A DNA stretch of 64,000 bases from Vibrio halioticoli NBRC 102217. GTDB taxonomy: Bacteria; Pseudomonadota; Gammaproteobacteria; Enterobacterales; Vibrionaceae. The DNA lies in contig NZ_BAUJ01000003.1 in the NCBI RefSeq assembly GCF_000496695.1, forward strand, positions 62,001-126,000. The letters are read 5' to 3'. The notes below the pieces were generated by a model that saw only the letters and a program-made list of their open reading frames with translations, searched no databases and was not told the origin of the DNA. A program made the position numbers and the translations under genes. Positions within the stretch are counted from its first letter, which is position 1, and each line of letters opens with the position of its first letter. Shown piece after piece: positions 8,989-17,890 of this stretch.

Positions 8989-10068
8989 ATGAAAGCGGTA
9001 GTCACTATGGGTAATGGTGGTTATGAAATGCTTGAATATAAAGATGTTCCAATGCCTGTAATTAGTACTGGTGAGGTTTTAATTAAAGTATTGGCCGCTG
9101 GTGTTAATAATACTGAAATTAATACACGAATTGGTTGGTACTCTCAAAAAGTAACTCAAGGAACAAACACTCTTTCTGGCGATGACACTGAAATTAGTGA
9201 TGCTCGCGAAGAGAAAGATGGTGGTTGGAACGAAGAAACACCATTCCCATTCATCCAAGGTACTGACTGTGCTGGTGTTGTTGTGGAAGCTTACGACGAA
9301 GCAGATCAACACCTAGTGGGCAAACGCGTTCTTATCCGTGCTTGTATTCGTCAAAACGGCTTTGACTCTGGCGATAACATCTGGATGGCTTCTGACTTTG
9401 ATGGTGCATTCGCTCAATATGTGAAAATCACTTCAAGTGAAGTATTCCCGGTTGATTGTGATTGGACGGATGCTGAACTAGGTACTATCCCATGTGCATA
9501 CGGTACTTCTGAAAATATGGTGCAACGTAGTGGTGTTAAAGCCGGCGATCGAGTTTACGTTGCAGGTGCATCTGGTGGTGTAGGTTCTGCGGTTGTTCAG
9601 TTAGCAAAACGCAGAGGCGCTTATGTTATTGGTGCTGCTGAAGGTGAAGATAAAATTGAACGAGTGAAATCATACGGCGCTGATGAAGTTATCGATTACG
9701 GTCGTAATGCTCTAGATGTGCTAGGCGAAATGTCTGTCGATATCATCATCGATAACGTAGCGGGCGAGAACTTTGTCAACAACCTTAAAATGCTAAAACG
9801 TGGCGGCCGCTATGCTTCATCTGGTGCGATTGCAGGTCCTTTAGTAGAGCTTGACTTCCGCACTATGTACCTTCGAGACTTAACTTTAGTTGGTTGTACT
9901 GGTTGGGATGAACCTGTATTCCCAAGCCTAATTGAAGCTATCGAGAAAGGTGAAATTAAGCCAGCTCTTGCGAAAACATTCCCGCTAGAGAACATCGTTG
10001 AAGCTCAAAAAGCGCTTCAGACTCGCAAACACGTAGGTAAGCTCGTTCTTATCCCTAGTCACGATTAA
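8989..10068 (+). CDS. Zinc-free MDR oxidoreductase (quinone reductase-like)
   Basis: A 359-residue medium-chain dehydrogenase/reductase. The cofactor motif AGASGGVGSAVVQLAKRRGA is plain. The Cys and His of catalytic-zinc alcohol dehydrogenases are replaced (AGVNNTEINTR and GTDCAGVV), so it belongs with quinone oxidoreductase-like members using NADPH. The start chosen is ATG at 8989, with AGAAGG ten bases upstream and the family-typical N-terminus MKAVVTMGNGGYE. In-frame ATGs at 8890 and 8923 would add 33 or 22 lysine-rich residues; the second has an AGAGAA site and cannot be excluded. Its substrate in this operon is unknown. Confidence 0.8.
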   Translation: MKAVVTMGNGGYEMLEYKDVPMPVISTGEVLIKVLAAGVNNTEINTRIGWYSQKVTQGTNTLSGDDTEISDAREEKDGGWNEETPFPFIQGTDCAGVVVEAYDEADQHLVGKRVLIRACIRQNGFDSGDNIWMASDFDGAFAQYVKITSSEVFPVDCDWTDAELGTIPCAYGTSENMVQRSGVKAGDRVYVAGASGGVGSAVVQLAKRRGAYVIGAAEGEDKIERVKSYGADEVIDYGRNALDVLGEMSVDIIIDNVAGENFVNNLKMLKRGGRYASSGAIAGPLVELDFRTMYLRDLTLVGCTGWDEPVFPSLIEAIEKGEIKPALAKTFPLENIVEAQKALQTRKHVGKLVLIPSHD

Positions 10069-10082
10069 TAATTCAAATCAGT

Positions 10083-10107
10083 CGAGGCTCTGGTAGCCTC
10101 GCCTTTT
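10083..10107 (+). terminator. Short hairpin between MDR gene and membrane protein gene
   Basis: CGAGGCT (10083-10089) pairs with AGCCTCG (10095-10101) and is followed by CCTTTT. It is a weak terminator or attenuator that may lower expression of the last gene of the operon. Confidence 0.5.
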
Positions 10108-10124
10108 ACAAAGAGTGAATAATT

Positions 10125-10949
10125 ATGTCTATCTTCGAAAATGTGCATAAGATAAAACACCCCACGTTAACCAAAGAAAATTGGGGAGAAAAACAACCAC
10201 TGAAGCGAATGAACTTGCTCGGTAAAGAAGTTGATATTAGCCAACCATCATCAACGTTTTGGGTCTATTTACTAGGTGTATTAGTAACCTTAGCGGGTGT
10301 GGTCTTCTTAGTGATGAATGAAGGTGAGATGTCTCGCATTTGGTGGGGTATATCTCTAGTTCTATGGGGTGTTGGTGCCCTTATTGCAGGTACTAGTTAC
10401 CAAGCTTTCGGTTATGAAATGAAGGCTAAGTATCGAGATGAGTGTTCATGGACTACCTGGTGGGAGGTTATCTACTTAATATTCCAACAAGTTAGTATGA
10501 ATGCGATGGTAGTGGCTATTGCCTACACTTCCATTCCTCAAACGTCTATTTGGTTTGATATTTTCTTATGGTATGCGGGTATTTTAACCGTAGCCTATAC
10601 CATCATAACGTTTTGGGGTGCATTTACTGCCACTCAATCGGTCATCACATTTGAATTTATGATGATGGCATCGTTGCCTAGCTTTATTGCATTTTGTCTT
10701 ATCAATACCGTGTCGTATATTAAGACAGGTGCAACCTATGATCTGCTTTGTATGATTTCATGGGTTCTGATTTTCTCGTCTTATTACTTTTTCGATAAAT
10801 ATTGGAAGAAGGGAATTGGCGAAATCTTGTGGGAAAAAGGTATTTGGTTCTCTGAGAATGATGTTCTGCATGTGATTTTGGTAGTGTGGAGTATTCTGAT
10901 GTTCTTCTTACCTGCGTATACTTTTGATCTCACAGTTGTGGCTCATTAA
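10125..10949 (+). CDS. Unrecognised multi-spanning membrane protein
   Basis: A 274-residue protein that I do not recognise. After a polar N-terminus of about 43 residues come about seven hydrophobic stretches (near 44-65, 72-95, 110-130, 143-165, 172-190, 200-220, 247-268). Tryptophans and tyrosines are frequent, for example in WTTWWEV. There is no signal peptide or known catalytic motif. The GAGTG site and the position just after the MDR gene make it the last gene of the dihydroxyacetone operon, so a transport, sensing or accessory role in that pathway is possible but unproven. Confidence 0.7.
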   Translation: MSIFENVHKIKHPTLTKENWGEKQPLKRMNLLGKEVDISQPSSTFWVYLLGVLVTLAGVVFLVMNEGEMSRIWWGISLVLWGVGALIAGTSYQAFGYEMKAKYRDECSWTTWWEVIYLIFQQVSMNAMVVAIAYTSIPQTSIWFDIFLWYAGILTVAYTIITFWGAFTATQSVITFEFMMMASLPSFIAFCLINTVSYIKTGATYDLLCMISWVLIFSSYYFFDKYWKKGIGEILWEKGIWFSENDVLHVILVVWSILMFFLPAYTFDLTVVAH

Positions 10950-10982
10950 TTAAATTTATTTTTATTGATAAATGCAACACTT

Positions 10983-11020
10983 ACCGTTTTATGCAGTAAT
11001 CAAGTACAGCATAAAACGGT
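10983..11020. repeat. 12-bp perfect stem between the dha operon and hslU
   Basis: ACCGTTTTATGC at 10983-10994 pairs perfectly with GCATAAAACGGT at 11009-11020 across a 14-base loop. No strong T-run follows on the plus strand, so it may act as a poor terminator for the dha operon or a processing stem. Confidence 0.6.
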
Positions 11021-11069
11021 GTTGTTAATCGATTCTTTGCTATTAAAAATAGTTATTAAAAACAGCTAT

Positions 11070-11108
11070 AAAAAACCTGAGCTAACATTTTACGCATAGC
11101 TCAGGTTT
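11070..11108 (-). terminator. Rho-independent terminator of hslVU
   Basis: On the minus strand AAACCTGAGCT (11108-11098) pairs with AGCTCAGGTTT (11083-11073) and runs into a T-tract. It starts six bases after the hslU stop codon. Confidence 0.9.
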
Positions 11109-11113
11109 ATCTT

Positions 11114-12448
11114 CTACAGAATAAAGCGACTCAAATCTTCGTCTTCAACCAGCTTACCTAGTTTACTTTCTACATAGCTAGCATCAATTTTCAGTTCAGA
11201 GCCTGATTTTTCCGTGGCGTCATAAGAGATTTCATCCATTAGACGTTCCATCACTGTATATAAGCGACGCGCACCGATATTTTCAGTGGTTTCATTGACT
11301 TGCCATGCCGCTTCAGCGATATGCTTGATACCATCTTCGGTAAACTCTACGTTCACATCTTCGGTTTTAAGAAGGGCAACGTATTGCTCTGTCAAAGAGG
11401 CTCTAGGCTCGGTTAGAATGCGTTCAAAGTCGTGGCTTGAAAGTGCTTCTAGCTCTACACGGATCGGTAAGCGACCTTGCAACTCAGGGATAAGGTCAGA
11501 AGGCTTAGCCACTTGAAATGCGCCAGAGGCGATAAACAAAATATGGTCAGTTTTCACCATGCCGTGTTTGGTCGATACTGTGCTTCCTTCAATCAGTGGC
11601 AACAAGTCACGTTGCACACCTTCACGAGATACGTCTGGGCCTGAGCTTTCGCCACGTTTACAGATTTTATCGAATTCGTCGATGAAGACGATGCCGTTGT
11701 TTTCAACGTTGAAGATAGCGTCTTCTTTAAGCTCTTCTTGGTTGACTAACTTAGCCGCTTCTTCTTCAACTAATGCTTTGAATGCTTCTTTAATCTTTAG
11801 CTTACGGCTTTTCTTAGTATTACCAGCAAGGTTTTGGAACATTCCTTGTAGCTGGTTCGTCATCTCTTCCATGCCTGGAGGTGACATGATTTCTACGCCC
11901 ATTTGTGGCGCAGCAACTTCGATATCAATTTCTTTGTCGTCCAATTTACCTTCACGCAGTTTCTTACGGAAGATTTGACGAGTATTTGAGCTGTTATCTT
12001 GTGGCTTTTCGTTTTCACCCCATGCATCGCGCGCCGGTGGCAATAATGCATCGAGAATACGTTCTTCGGCTTGCTCTTCAGCGCGGTACTTCACTTTTTC
12101 AGTAGCTTGTTGGTGAGTCATTTTCACCGCAACTTCAGTTAAGTCGCGAATGATAGTTTCGACTTCTTTACCTACATAGCCCACTTCAGTGAACTTAGTG
12201 GCTTCTACTTTCATGAAAGGTGCGTTGGCCAGTTTTGCTAGGCGACGAGCAATTTCTGTTTTACCTACACCGGTTGGGCCGATCATTAGGATATTTTTTG
12301 GTGTCACTTCAGCGCGTAAATCTTCGTCTAATTGCATGCGACGCCAGCGGTTACGCAGGGCAATAGCAACTGAACGTTTGGCGTTATCTTGGCCAATGAT
12401 GTGACGGTTGAGTTCATGAACAATTTCACGAGGAGTCATCTCAGACAT
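11114..12448 (-). CDS. hslU: HslU, ATPase of the HslVU protease
   Basis: A 444-residue AAA+ unfoldase, full length for the family (E. coli 443). Walker A is GPTGVGKT at residues 57-64, Walker B is [10 protein letters not shown], and the arginine-finger/sensor region ends with the tail LSRFIL that docks into HslV. It unfolds substrates and feeds them to the HslV chamber in the cytoplasm. It lies 9 bases after hslV in one operon and has its own terminator. Confidence 0.98.
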   Translation of the reverse strand: MSEMTPREIVHELNRHIIGQDNAKRSVAIALRNRWRRMQLDEDLRAEVTPKNILMIGPTGVGKTEIARRLAKLANAPFMKVEATKFTEVGYVGKEVETIIRDLTEVAVKMTHQQATEKVKYRAEEQAEERILDALLPPARDAWGENEKPQDNSSNTRQIFRKKLREGKLDDKEIDIEVAAPQMGVEIMSPPGMEEMTNQLQGMFQNLAGNTKKSRKLKIKEAFKALVEEEAAKLVNQEELKEDAIFNVENNGIVFIDEFDKICKRGESSGPDVSREGVQRDLLPLIEGSTVSTKHGMVKTDHILFIASGAFQVAKPSDLIPELQGRLPIRVELEALSSHDFERILTEPRASLTEQYVALLKTEDVNVEFTEDGIKHIAEAAWQVNETTENIGARRLYTVMERLMDEISYDATEKSGSELKIDASYVESKLGKLVEDEDLSRFIL

Positions 12449-12457
12449 ATTAATTCC

Positions 12458-12982
12458 TTAGTATTCAAGTTCATCAATAGTGTGATGATGGTTGGTAAAG
12501 ACACAGATATCACCTGCAATATTGAGAGACTTTTCTGCAATTTCTCTGGCGCTTAAATCGGTGTTTTCTAGTAGTGCGGTAGCAGCTGCTTGAGCAAAGT
12601 TGCCACCAGAACCAATAGCAACAAGGTCGTGCTCTGGTTGAACTACATCACCATTACCAGTAATGATAAAAGAGGCGGTATCATCGGCGACCACAAGCAG
12701 AGCCTCTAAGCGACGCAGAGCGCGGTCGCTACGCCAGTCTTTAGCCAGCTCGACAGCGGCGCGAGTCAGATGGCCTTGGTGCATTTGCAGCTTGCTTTCT
12801 AGTCGCTCAAATAGGGTAAATGCGTCGGCGGTACCGCCAGCAAAACCGGCAAGAACTTTGTCGTTGTAGAGTCGGCGAACTTTCTGAGCGTTGCCTTTCA
12901 TTACTGTGTTGCCTAGAGATACTTGTCCATCACCAGCGATGACGACTTTATTATTTCGGCGTACGGATACTATGGTAGTCAC
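12458..12982 (-). CDS. hslV: HslV, threonine peptidase of the HslVU protease
   Basis: A proteasome-beta-like peptidase of 174 residues. The start is GTG at 12982, with AAGGA six to seven bases upstream. This gives MTTIVSVRR, so that removal of Met exposes the catalytic Thr1, as the family requires. A longer in-frame reading (to 13009) would bury the nucleophile and is rejected. The conserved [14 protein letters not shown] and [10 protein letters not shown] segments follow. Expression is expected to be heat-inducible through the sigma-32-like promoter just upstream. Confidence 0.97.
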   Translation of the reverse strand: MTTIVSVRRNNKVVIAGDGQVSLGNTVMKGNAQKVRRLYNDKVLAGFAGGTADAFTLFERLESKLQMHQGHLTRAAVELAKDWRSDRALRRLEALLVVADDTASFIITGNGDVVQPEHDLVAIGSGGNFAQAAATALLENTDLSAREIAEKSLNIAGDICVFTNHHHTIDELEY

Positions 12983-13025
12983 GAGGTTTCCTTCTAATTC
13001 TAATTTCACCAGTGAGATTAAAATG

Positions 13026-13054
13026 AAGTGGGGACGGACAGGAGTAAATTCAAG
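13026..13054 (-). promoter_or_regulatory. Sigma-32-type heat-shock promoter of hslVU
   Basis: On the minus strand CTTGAA (13054-13049) is followed after 15 bases by CCCCACTT (13033-13026), very close to the known heat-shock consensus CTTGAA / CCCCAT-T. It sits about 45 bases before the hslV GTG start, which supports both the promoter and the start choice. Confidence 0.8.
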
Positions 13055-13098
13055 GTGATGACACAGAGGAGTAGCGGCTTACCGCAAATCAAAGTAAA

Positions 13099-13130
13099 TC
13101 AGCCTCGGTTAGCATGCTAACCGAGGCTGA
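13099..13130 (-). terminator. Perfect 32-bp palindrome after ftsN
   Basis: Bases 13099-13130 are self-complementary (TCAGCCTCGGTTAG, CATG centre, then its complement). It begins four bases after the ftsN stop and is followed on the minus strand by TTTACTTT, so it is a probable terminator separating ftsN from the hslV promoter. Confidence 0.7.
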
Positions 13131-13134
13131 TAGA

Positions 13135-13695
13135 TTAGTAACCTGGATCTTTTAAGATCATACAAGGTTCAATTTTAGCGCGCTGCAGTTTGTGCTTGTC
13201 ACGCTCTGCGTTACGTTTGCGAGGGTAAGGCCCTAGAATGACGCGATGATAATGGCTACCAGGCTTCTGTCGTATTTCGCTTTTTATACCTTGAAAAGCA
13301 ATATCGACTTTGCGTGACTTCGCTTGTGCAAGAGTACGGTAAGCGCCACATTGCATCACGTAAGGTATTTTCGGTAGAACTTCTTCTTTGGCAACGACTT
13401 TAATTTCACGTTCAGGCAGTGTTTTAACATATTCCCACTGTTCTTCTGGAGGAGGTGGCAGGTTTTCTGCACCCTTCTTCGCAGTCGATTCCTCTTTTGC
13501 CGTTAAGTTCACGTCTACTGGTTGTTGAGGTTCAGGGGTTTTACTTAAGGAATATAACCCGTAGCTAAATACCCCAATCAATGCGCCAGCAAAGACGATC
13601 ATCTTCCAAGGTTTTTTAGATTGTTTTGATGGGGTTGGCTTACGCGTTTTTTTAGGTTGCGTACGGCCACCCTTTACATAGTCTTTTCTTGCCAC
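13135..13695 (-). CDS. ftsN: FtsN, cell division protein with SPOR domain
   Basis: A 186-residue bitopic protein. The cytoplasmic tail begins MARKDYVKGG, the FtsA-binding part, and is followed by a Lys-rich stretch. One membrane helix lies at about residues 32-50, then a proline-rich periplasmic linker, then a C-terminal SPOR domain (about 110-180, starting YVMQCGAYRTLAQA) that binds denuded peptidoglycan at the septum. It is shorter than E. coli FtsN (319) because the linker is short. The cytR-ftsN-hslVU order is conserved in gamma-proteobacteria. Confidence 0.93.
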   Translation of the reverse strand: MARKDYVKGGRTQPKKTRKPTPSKQSKKPWKMIVFAGALIGVFSYGLYSLSKTPEPQQPVDVNLTAKEESTAKKGAENLPPPPEEQWEYVKTLPEREIKVVAKEEVLPKIPYVMQCGAYRTLAQAKSRKVDIAFQGIKSEIRQKPGSHYHRVILGPYPRKRNAERDKHKLQRAKIEPCMILKDPGY

Positions 13696-13761
13696 TCGAA
13701 TTAATCTATTCCATTGATCACGTTTTCTATGGTAATGCAGAAAACGTTCAGATAACAGACC

Positions 13762-14766
13762 CTAATAACTTGGAGGTAGGGTACTTTGTCGAATGATCAG
13801 CTCTGTTTCTAATAGTCGTGAGTCAGAACTGATCTCGTTGCCACTGAGTATCTCAAACAACATTTGTGTGGCTTGATAGCCTATATCATAACGGGGTTGA
13901 GAGGCGGTTGTAAGTGGCGGATCGCAGTATTCTGAGAACTCTATATTATCAAAGCCAATAAATGAAATATCTTGTGGAACTCTAAGCCCCATATTTTTGG
14001 CTTCTTTGATTGCACCAATGGCCATCATGTCATTGTGGCAAAAGATAGCGCTAGGTGGAGAACCGGCATTCATGGGTTTACGCAGTGCGGCAGCGCCAGA
14101 TTCAAAGCTAAAATCACCGCTAGCAGAGTTGCTTAGGTCGATGTTTAATCCGGCGCGGCGTAATGCTTGTTGGAAACCTTGGCTACGGAAACTAGAAAGT
14201 GGCGCATTGTCTGGGCCACAGATCTCTCCAATGCGTTTGTGTCCTAATTTAGCAAGATAGTTTACCGCCTGAAAAGACGCAGTCAGGTTATCAATATGTA
14301 CAGTTGGTAGCTCTAATTCAGGGGCGTATTCACATGCCATGACCATTGGCGGCAGATTTTTTTGCTCCGCGATACTGGCATCGATAGGCAAGTCGGTGCC
14401 GAGCAGAATCAGTCCATCCGCTTGTTTTGAGTATATTAAGTTGACCAGTGAATTATCACGGCATTTTTGTTGTGAACTGTCACCATGCAATACAAGGTAG
14501 CCTTGCTTTGAAGCCGCTACTTCTATGCCGCGAATAATTTCAGAAAAGTAAGGGTCACAAAGGTCGGGGACGATAACGACGAGAGTTTTTGACTCATTGC
14601 GCTTCATGCTGCGCATGATAGTGCTAGGGCAATAGCCAGATTCAATGACCGCATCTTCTACTCGTTTACGAGTGGAAGAGGATACTTTTTCTGGGTTCAT
14701 TAATGCCCTTGATACTGTCGCTGTTGATACTCCAGCAAGTCCAGCAACATCCTTCATCGTCGCCAT
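13762..14766 (-). CDS. cytR: CytR, LacI-family nucleoside-catabolism repressor
   Basis: A 334-residue LacI-family repressor. The start at 14766 gives MATMKDVAGLAGVSTATVSRAL, the typical N-terminal helix-turn-helix and hinge, with AGAGGA nine bases upstream. An 18-residue upstream extension lacks support. The periplasmic-binding-protein-like effector domain follows, with the C-terminal LACI signature GFDNIEFSEYCDPPLTT. In relatives CytR works with CRP, binds cytidine, and in Vibrio also promotes competence. Its assignment rests on sequence and on the neighbouring ftsN and priA. Confidence 0.9.
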   Translation of the reverse strand: MATMKDVAGLAGVSTATVSRALMNPEKVSSSTRKRVEDAVIESGYCPSTIMRSMKRNESKTLVVIVPDLCDPYFSEIIRGIEVAASKQGYLVLHGDSSQQKCRDNSLVNLIYSKQADGLILLGTDLPIDASIAEQKNLPPMVMACEYAPELELPTVHIDNLTASFQAVNYLAKLGHKRIGEICGPDNAPLSSFRSQGFQQALRRAGLNIDLSNSASGDFSFESGAAALRKPMNAGSPPSAIFCHNDMMAIGAIKEAKNMGLRVPQDISFIGFDNIEFSEYCDPPLTTASQPRYDIGYQATQMLFEILSGNEISSDSRLLETELIIRQSTLPPSY

Positions 14767-14956
14767 AGTACGTCGTCCTCTATGAAATTTAGCGCGTGTT
14801 TGATTCAATCCATGACGCAAACTTATTTCAACTACTTAAGCTTAATTGCGAGTGAAAAATAAGTGTAACGAGTTTTCGCCAAACAGTTTAAGGGGCATGT
14901 AGCAAAATTGCACAACTTACTGTGAAGTGACTCGCATTTCGCCATATGCATGTGGT

Positions 14957-17158
14957 TTAACTTAGGTCCATTGGTTCTACATCTATGTTCCAACGAACTT
15001 TTTTTGCATTAGGCAGCATATCTAGTGCAGGTTTGGCACTCATAAGTAGTTTTTGCATGGTTGAACGTAGTTGGCATTGTAAAATAAGTTGCCAACGAGA
15101 TTTTCCTGCTCGTTTCGCCATCGGTGCTGGTGTTGGCCCAAGTACCCAACATTGCTCATCAAACAAAGGGTGCGCTTCTAAGGTTTGCCTTACTTGCCTT
15201 AAAAAATCTTCCGCCAGTTGCGAATTATTCGATTCAGCTCGAAACAAAGACAGGCTGGCATAGGGAGGCAATTGCGCCACTCTACGTTCCATTAAGGCGC
15301 TTTGGGCAAACTCAGGATAGCCTTTGTGTAATAAAGCTTGTAGCAGTGAATGTTCTGGGTGATGAGTTTGTAGCACCACGTGTCCAGGCTTACTGGCGCG
15401 TCCCGCACGTCCTGCCACCTGAATAAACAATTGCGCTAGCTTTTCTGAAGCCCGAAAATCACTGCTATATAATGATGAATCCACATCAAGTAAAGCCACT
15501 AACGTCACGTCTGGAAAGTGATGCCCTTTGGCAAGCATTTGCGTACCAATCAGAATTTGATACTCACCATTGCGAATTGACTCTAATGCGCTCTCTAGAC
15601 TGCCTTTACGACGCGTATTGTCTCGGTCAATGCGAATGGTTTTAAACTCTGGAAATAAGGTTTCTAAGTGCGCTTCAAGCTGTTCTGTGCCAACTCCGAC
15701 CGTAACTAAATGAGTTGAACCACAGCTATGGCACTGATGAACGACCGGCTTTTGTGAGCCACAGTGATGACAGCGCATCTCACTGCTTCCTTGGTGGAAG
15801 GTATAGTAAGCGTCACATCGAGCACATTCGGCAATCCAGCCACACTCATGGCACATTAATGCGGGAGAGAAACCGCGGCGATTTAAAAACAGCATCACCT
15901 GATTGCCTTGTTGTAGGTGTTTACGCATTTGTGCGATCAGTGGCGCGCTTAAGCCACTTTCTAGATATAAACCTTTTACATCAATCACGCTGTTTTTAGT
16001 TGGGCTAGCACCGCCAGCGCGTTCAGTCAGTTTAAGATGTAAGTATTTTCCTGAAAGGGCGTTGTTTAAGGTTTCTAGAGATGGTGTGGCTGAGCCCAAG
16101 ACAACCGGCACACTTTCTGAGTGGGCGCGCATTATGGCTATATCTCTAGCATGATAACGCAGGCTATCTTGCTGTTTATACGAAGAGTCATGCTCTTCAT
16201 CGACAATGACAATGCCAAGGTTGGCAAAAGGGGTCAGCAGTGCCGAGCGAGTACCAATTAGGATGCCACATTCTTTATTTTTGGCGGCCAGCCATGCATT
16301 CAAGCGTTCACTGTCATTAAGACCTGAGTGAATGGTCTCAATAGGCACATTAAAGCGTCGTTTAAATCGGTTGATGGTTTGCGGCGTTAAGCCTATTTCG
16401 GGGACTAAGACTAACGCTTGTTTACCTTGCAGGATGACCGATTCTATAAGTTGAAGATAAACCTCAGTTTTACCTGAACCTGTGACTCCATCGAGAAGCG
16501 CACATTCATACCCTTCAATGTGGTTGACGGTGACTACTGCCAGCATTTGTTCATGATTGAGTTGACGCTTGTCGTCTTCATTAATGAGCTCAGCTGGCCA
16601 TTGATCATTTATTTCAATACTTTCTGAACAAACTACCCATTGTTTCTGCTCTAAAGTTTTTAAAACAGAGCTAGAGATATCTAAAGTGGCAAGCTCATGT
16701 TGAGCCAGTGCGCCATATTGCAGAGCATGCATCACCTTAGCTTGCTGAACTGCTCGTCCAAAGCCTTGCATTAACTGGTTACGACCTGCTTCGGTGAGCT
16801 GCCATATTTTCTGTGGCTGCTTATGTGCCGGTTTACCTTTACGCAGAGCGCCGGGCATAGCCCCATTTAATGTTTCACCGAGTGGATACTGGTAAAATCG
16901 GCTAGCCCAATGAATCAGTTTATAAAGTTTATCTGGCCATATAGGCTCAACGTCAAGCACGGTCATTAAAGGCTTGAGCTTATTAATATCGTATTCTGAT
17001 TGATGGGTGAGGGCGGTGATCACGCCAAGTCGTTTGTTTGGCCCAAACGGCACCCATACACGCACACCCACAACAGGAAATAAGTGCGATGGGATAAGGT
17101 ATTCAAATTCTTTATCTAGAGGTACGGGCAGGGCAACTCTAGCAATTGTTGGGCGCAT
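14957..17158 (-). CDS. priA: PriA, primosomal helicase for replication restart
   Basis: A 733-residue superfamily 2 helicase (E. coli 732). The N-terminal DNA-binding domain begins MRPTIARVALPVPLD. Walker A is GVTGSGKTEVY and the DEAH-like box is VDEEHDSSYKQQD. Two zinc-binding clusters (CHECG, CARC, CHHCG, CHSCG) interrupt the helicase core as expected. The start at 17158 fits the family N-terminus and the AAAGAGA upstream; an eight-residue longer version is possible but unlike relatives. It reloads DnaB at collapsed forks. Confidence 0.97.
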   Translation of the reverse strand: MRPTIARVALPVPLDKEFEYLIPSHLFPVVGVRVWVPFGPNKRLGVITALTHQSEYDINKLKPLMTVLDVEPIWPDKLYKLIHWASRFYQYPLGETLNGAMPGALRKGKPAHKQPQKIWQLTEAGRNQLMQGFGRAVQQAKVMHALQYGALAQHELATLDISSSVLKTLEQKQWVVCSESIEINDQWPAELINEDDKRQLNHEQMLAVVTVNHIEGYECALLDGVTGSGKTEVYLQLIESVILQGKQALVLVPEIGLTPQTINRFKRRFNVPIETIHSGLNDSERLNAWLAAKNKECGILIGTRSALLTPFANLGIVIVDEEHDSSYKQQDSLRYHARDIAIMRAHSESVPVVLGSATPSLETLNNALSGKYLHLKLTERAGGASPTKNSVIDVKGLYLESGLSAPLIAQMRKHLQQGNQVMLFLNRRGFSPALMCHECGWIAECARCDAYYTFHQGSSEMRCHHCGSQKPVVHQCHSCGSTHLVTVGVGTEQLEAHLETLFPEFKTIRIDRDNTRRKGSLESALESIRNGEYQILIGTQMLAKGHHFPDVTLVALLDVDSSLYSSDFRASEKLAQLFIQVAGRAGRASKPGHVVLQTHHPEHSLLQALLHKGYPEFAQSALMERRVAQLPPYASLSLFRAESNNSQLAEDFLRQVRQTLEAHPLFDEQCWVLGPTPAPMAKRAGKSRWQLILQCQLRSTMQKLLMSAKPALDMLPNAKKVRWNIDVEPMDLS

Positions 17159-17458
17159 GGGATCTCTTTGATGTTTCTGCAATCAGATAATTACACAGAT
17201 GATGATACTAGAAAAAGACCGAGGAGATGATGAAAAATATTGAGCACTTAGCCAAGTGTTGTCTCGCATATGGCTATATATAGGAATATTATGGTGAATG
17301 TGGCGAAAAAAGGGACAAATCAGTTGATCCTTAAAGACTAATTCATTACTATACTGCGCCTTGAAGATGCTGTATTACGCGGTGTCACTGTTAGAAACTA
17401 CGTGTGGTGTCCAACCTTAGATTTGGATAGCGACGCGGCCTATAAATGAGGTTTTCCC
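17159..17458. promoter_or_regulatory. Divergent promoter region and rpmE leader
   Basis: A 300-base gap between priA and rpmE without coding sequence. A TATACT (17350-17355) may be the -10 element for rpmE; the best -35-like hexamer, TTGATC at 17324, lies 20 bases away, which is long. The last ~100 bases before rpmE contain short stems (TCCAA near 17410 with TTGGA near 17422). Gamma-proteobacterial rpmE genes often have an L31-binding leader; I cannot confirm one here. Confidence 0.35.
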
Positions 17459-17677
17459 ATGAAACCAGGTATCCATCCTGAATACAAATCTGTAACAGCT
17501 AACTGCTCTTGCGGAAATACTTTTGAGTTCAACTCAACTCTAGCTAAAGAATCTATCCACCTAGACGTATGTGACAAATGTCACCCGTTCTACACTGGTA
17601 AGCAACGTATCGTTGATACTGGCGGCCGTGTTGATCGCTTTAACAAGCGTTTCGGTGCTCTTTCTTCTAAGAAATAA
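17459..17677 (+). CDS. rpmE: 50S ribosomal protein L31, zinc-binding form
   Basis: A 72-residue ribosomal protein L31. It keeps the four zinc cysteines (Cys16, Cys18, Cys38, Cys41), so it is the zinc-containing RpmE and not the zinc-free paralogue RpmE2 induced by zinc starvation. It bridges the 30S and 50S heads. The ribosome binding site is GAGG about 9 bases before the ATG, and a strong terminator follows. Confidence 0.98.
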   Translation: MKPGIHPEYKSVTANCSCGNTFEFNSTLAKESIHLDVCDKCHPFYTGKQRIVDTGGRVDRFNKRFGALSSKK

Positions 17678-17694
17678 TCTTAGTCGTAAAGATA

Positions 17695-17726
17695 CAGAAA
17701 AAAGGTCGCCTAGGCGGCCTTTTTTG
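17695..17726 (+). terminator. Terminator of rpmE
   Basis: AAAAAAGGTCGCC pairs with GGCGGCCTTTTTT across a two-base loop with one G:T pair, ending in a T-run, 18 bases after the rpmE stop. Confidence 0.92.
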
Positions 17727-17890
17727 ATCCTACAACAAATTGATTATCCAAGTTATTTACCTTCATTTCGATCTGGCAATTCCAAGCATTCTCTTTTTTA
17801 CTCTGGTTACTTTGTAGTACATTGCCTGTTTTTTATTTACAATCACAAATTATTTACTTTCTCCTAATATCCACGAAGGGATGCTCTTAG

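Noticed and set aside
17324..17355. TTGATC/TATACT as a firm rpmE promoter
   Set aside because: The 20-base spacer is too long for a confident call; mentioned only as a possible -10 element.
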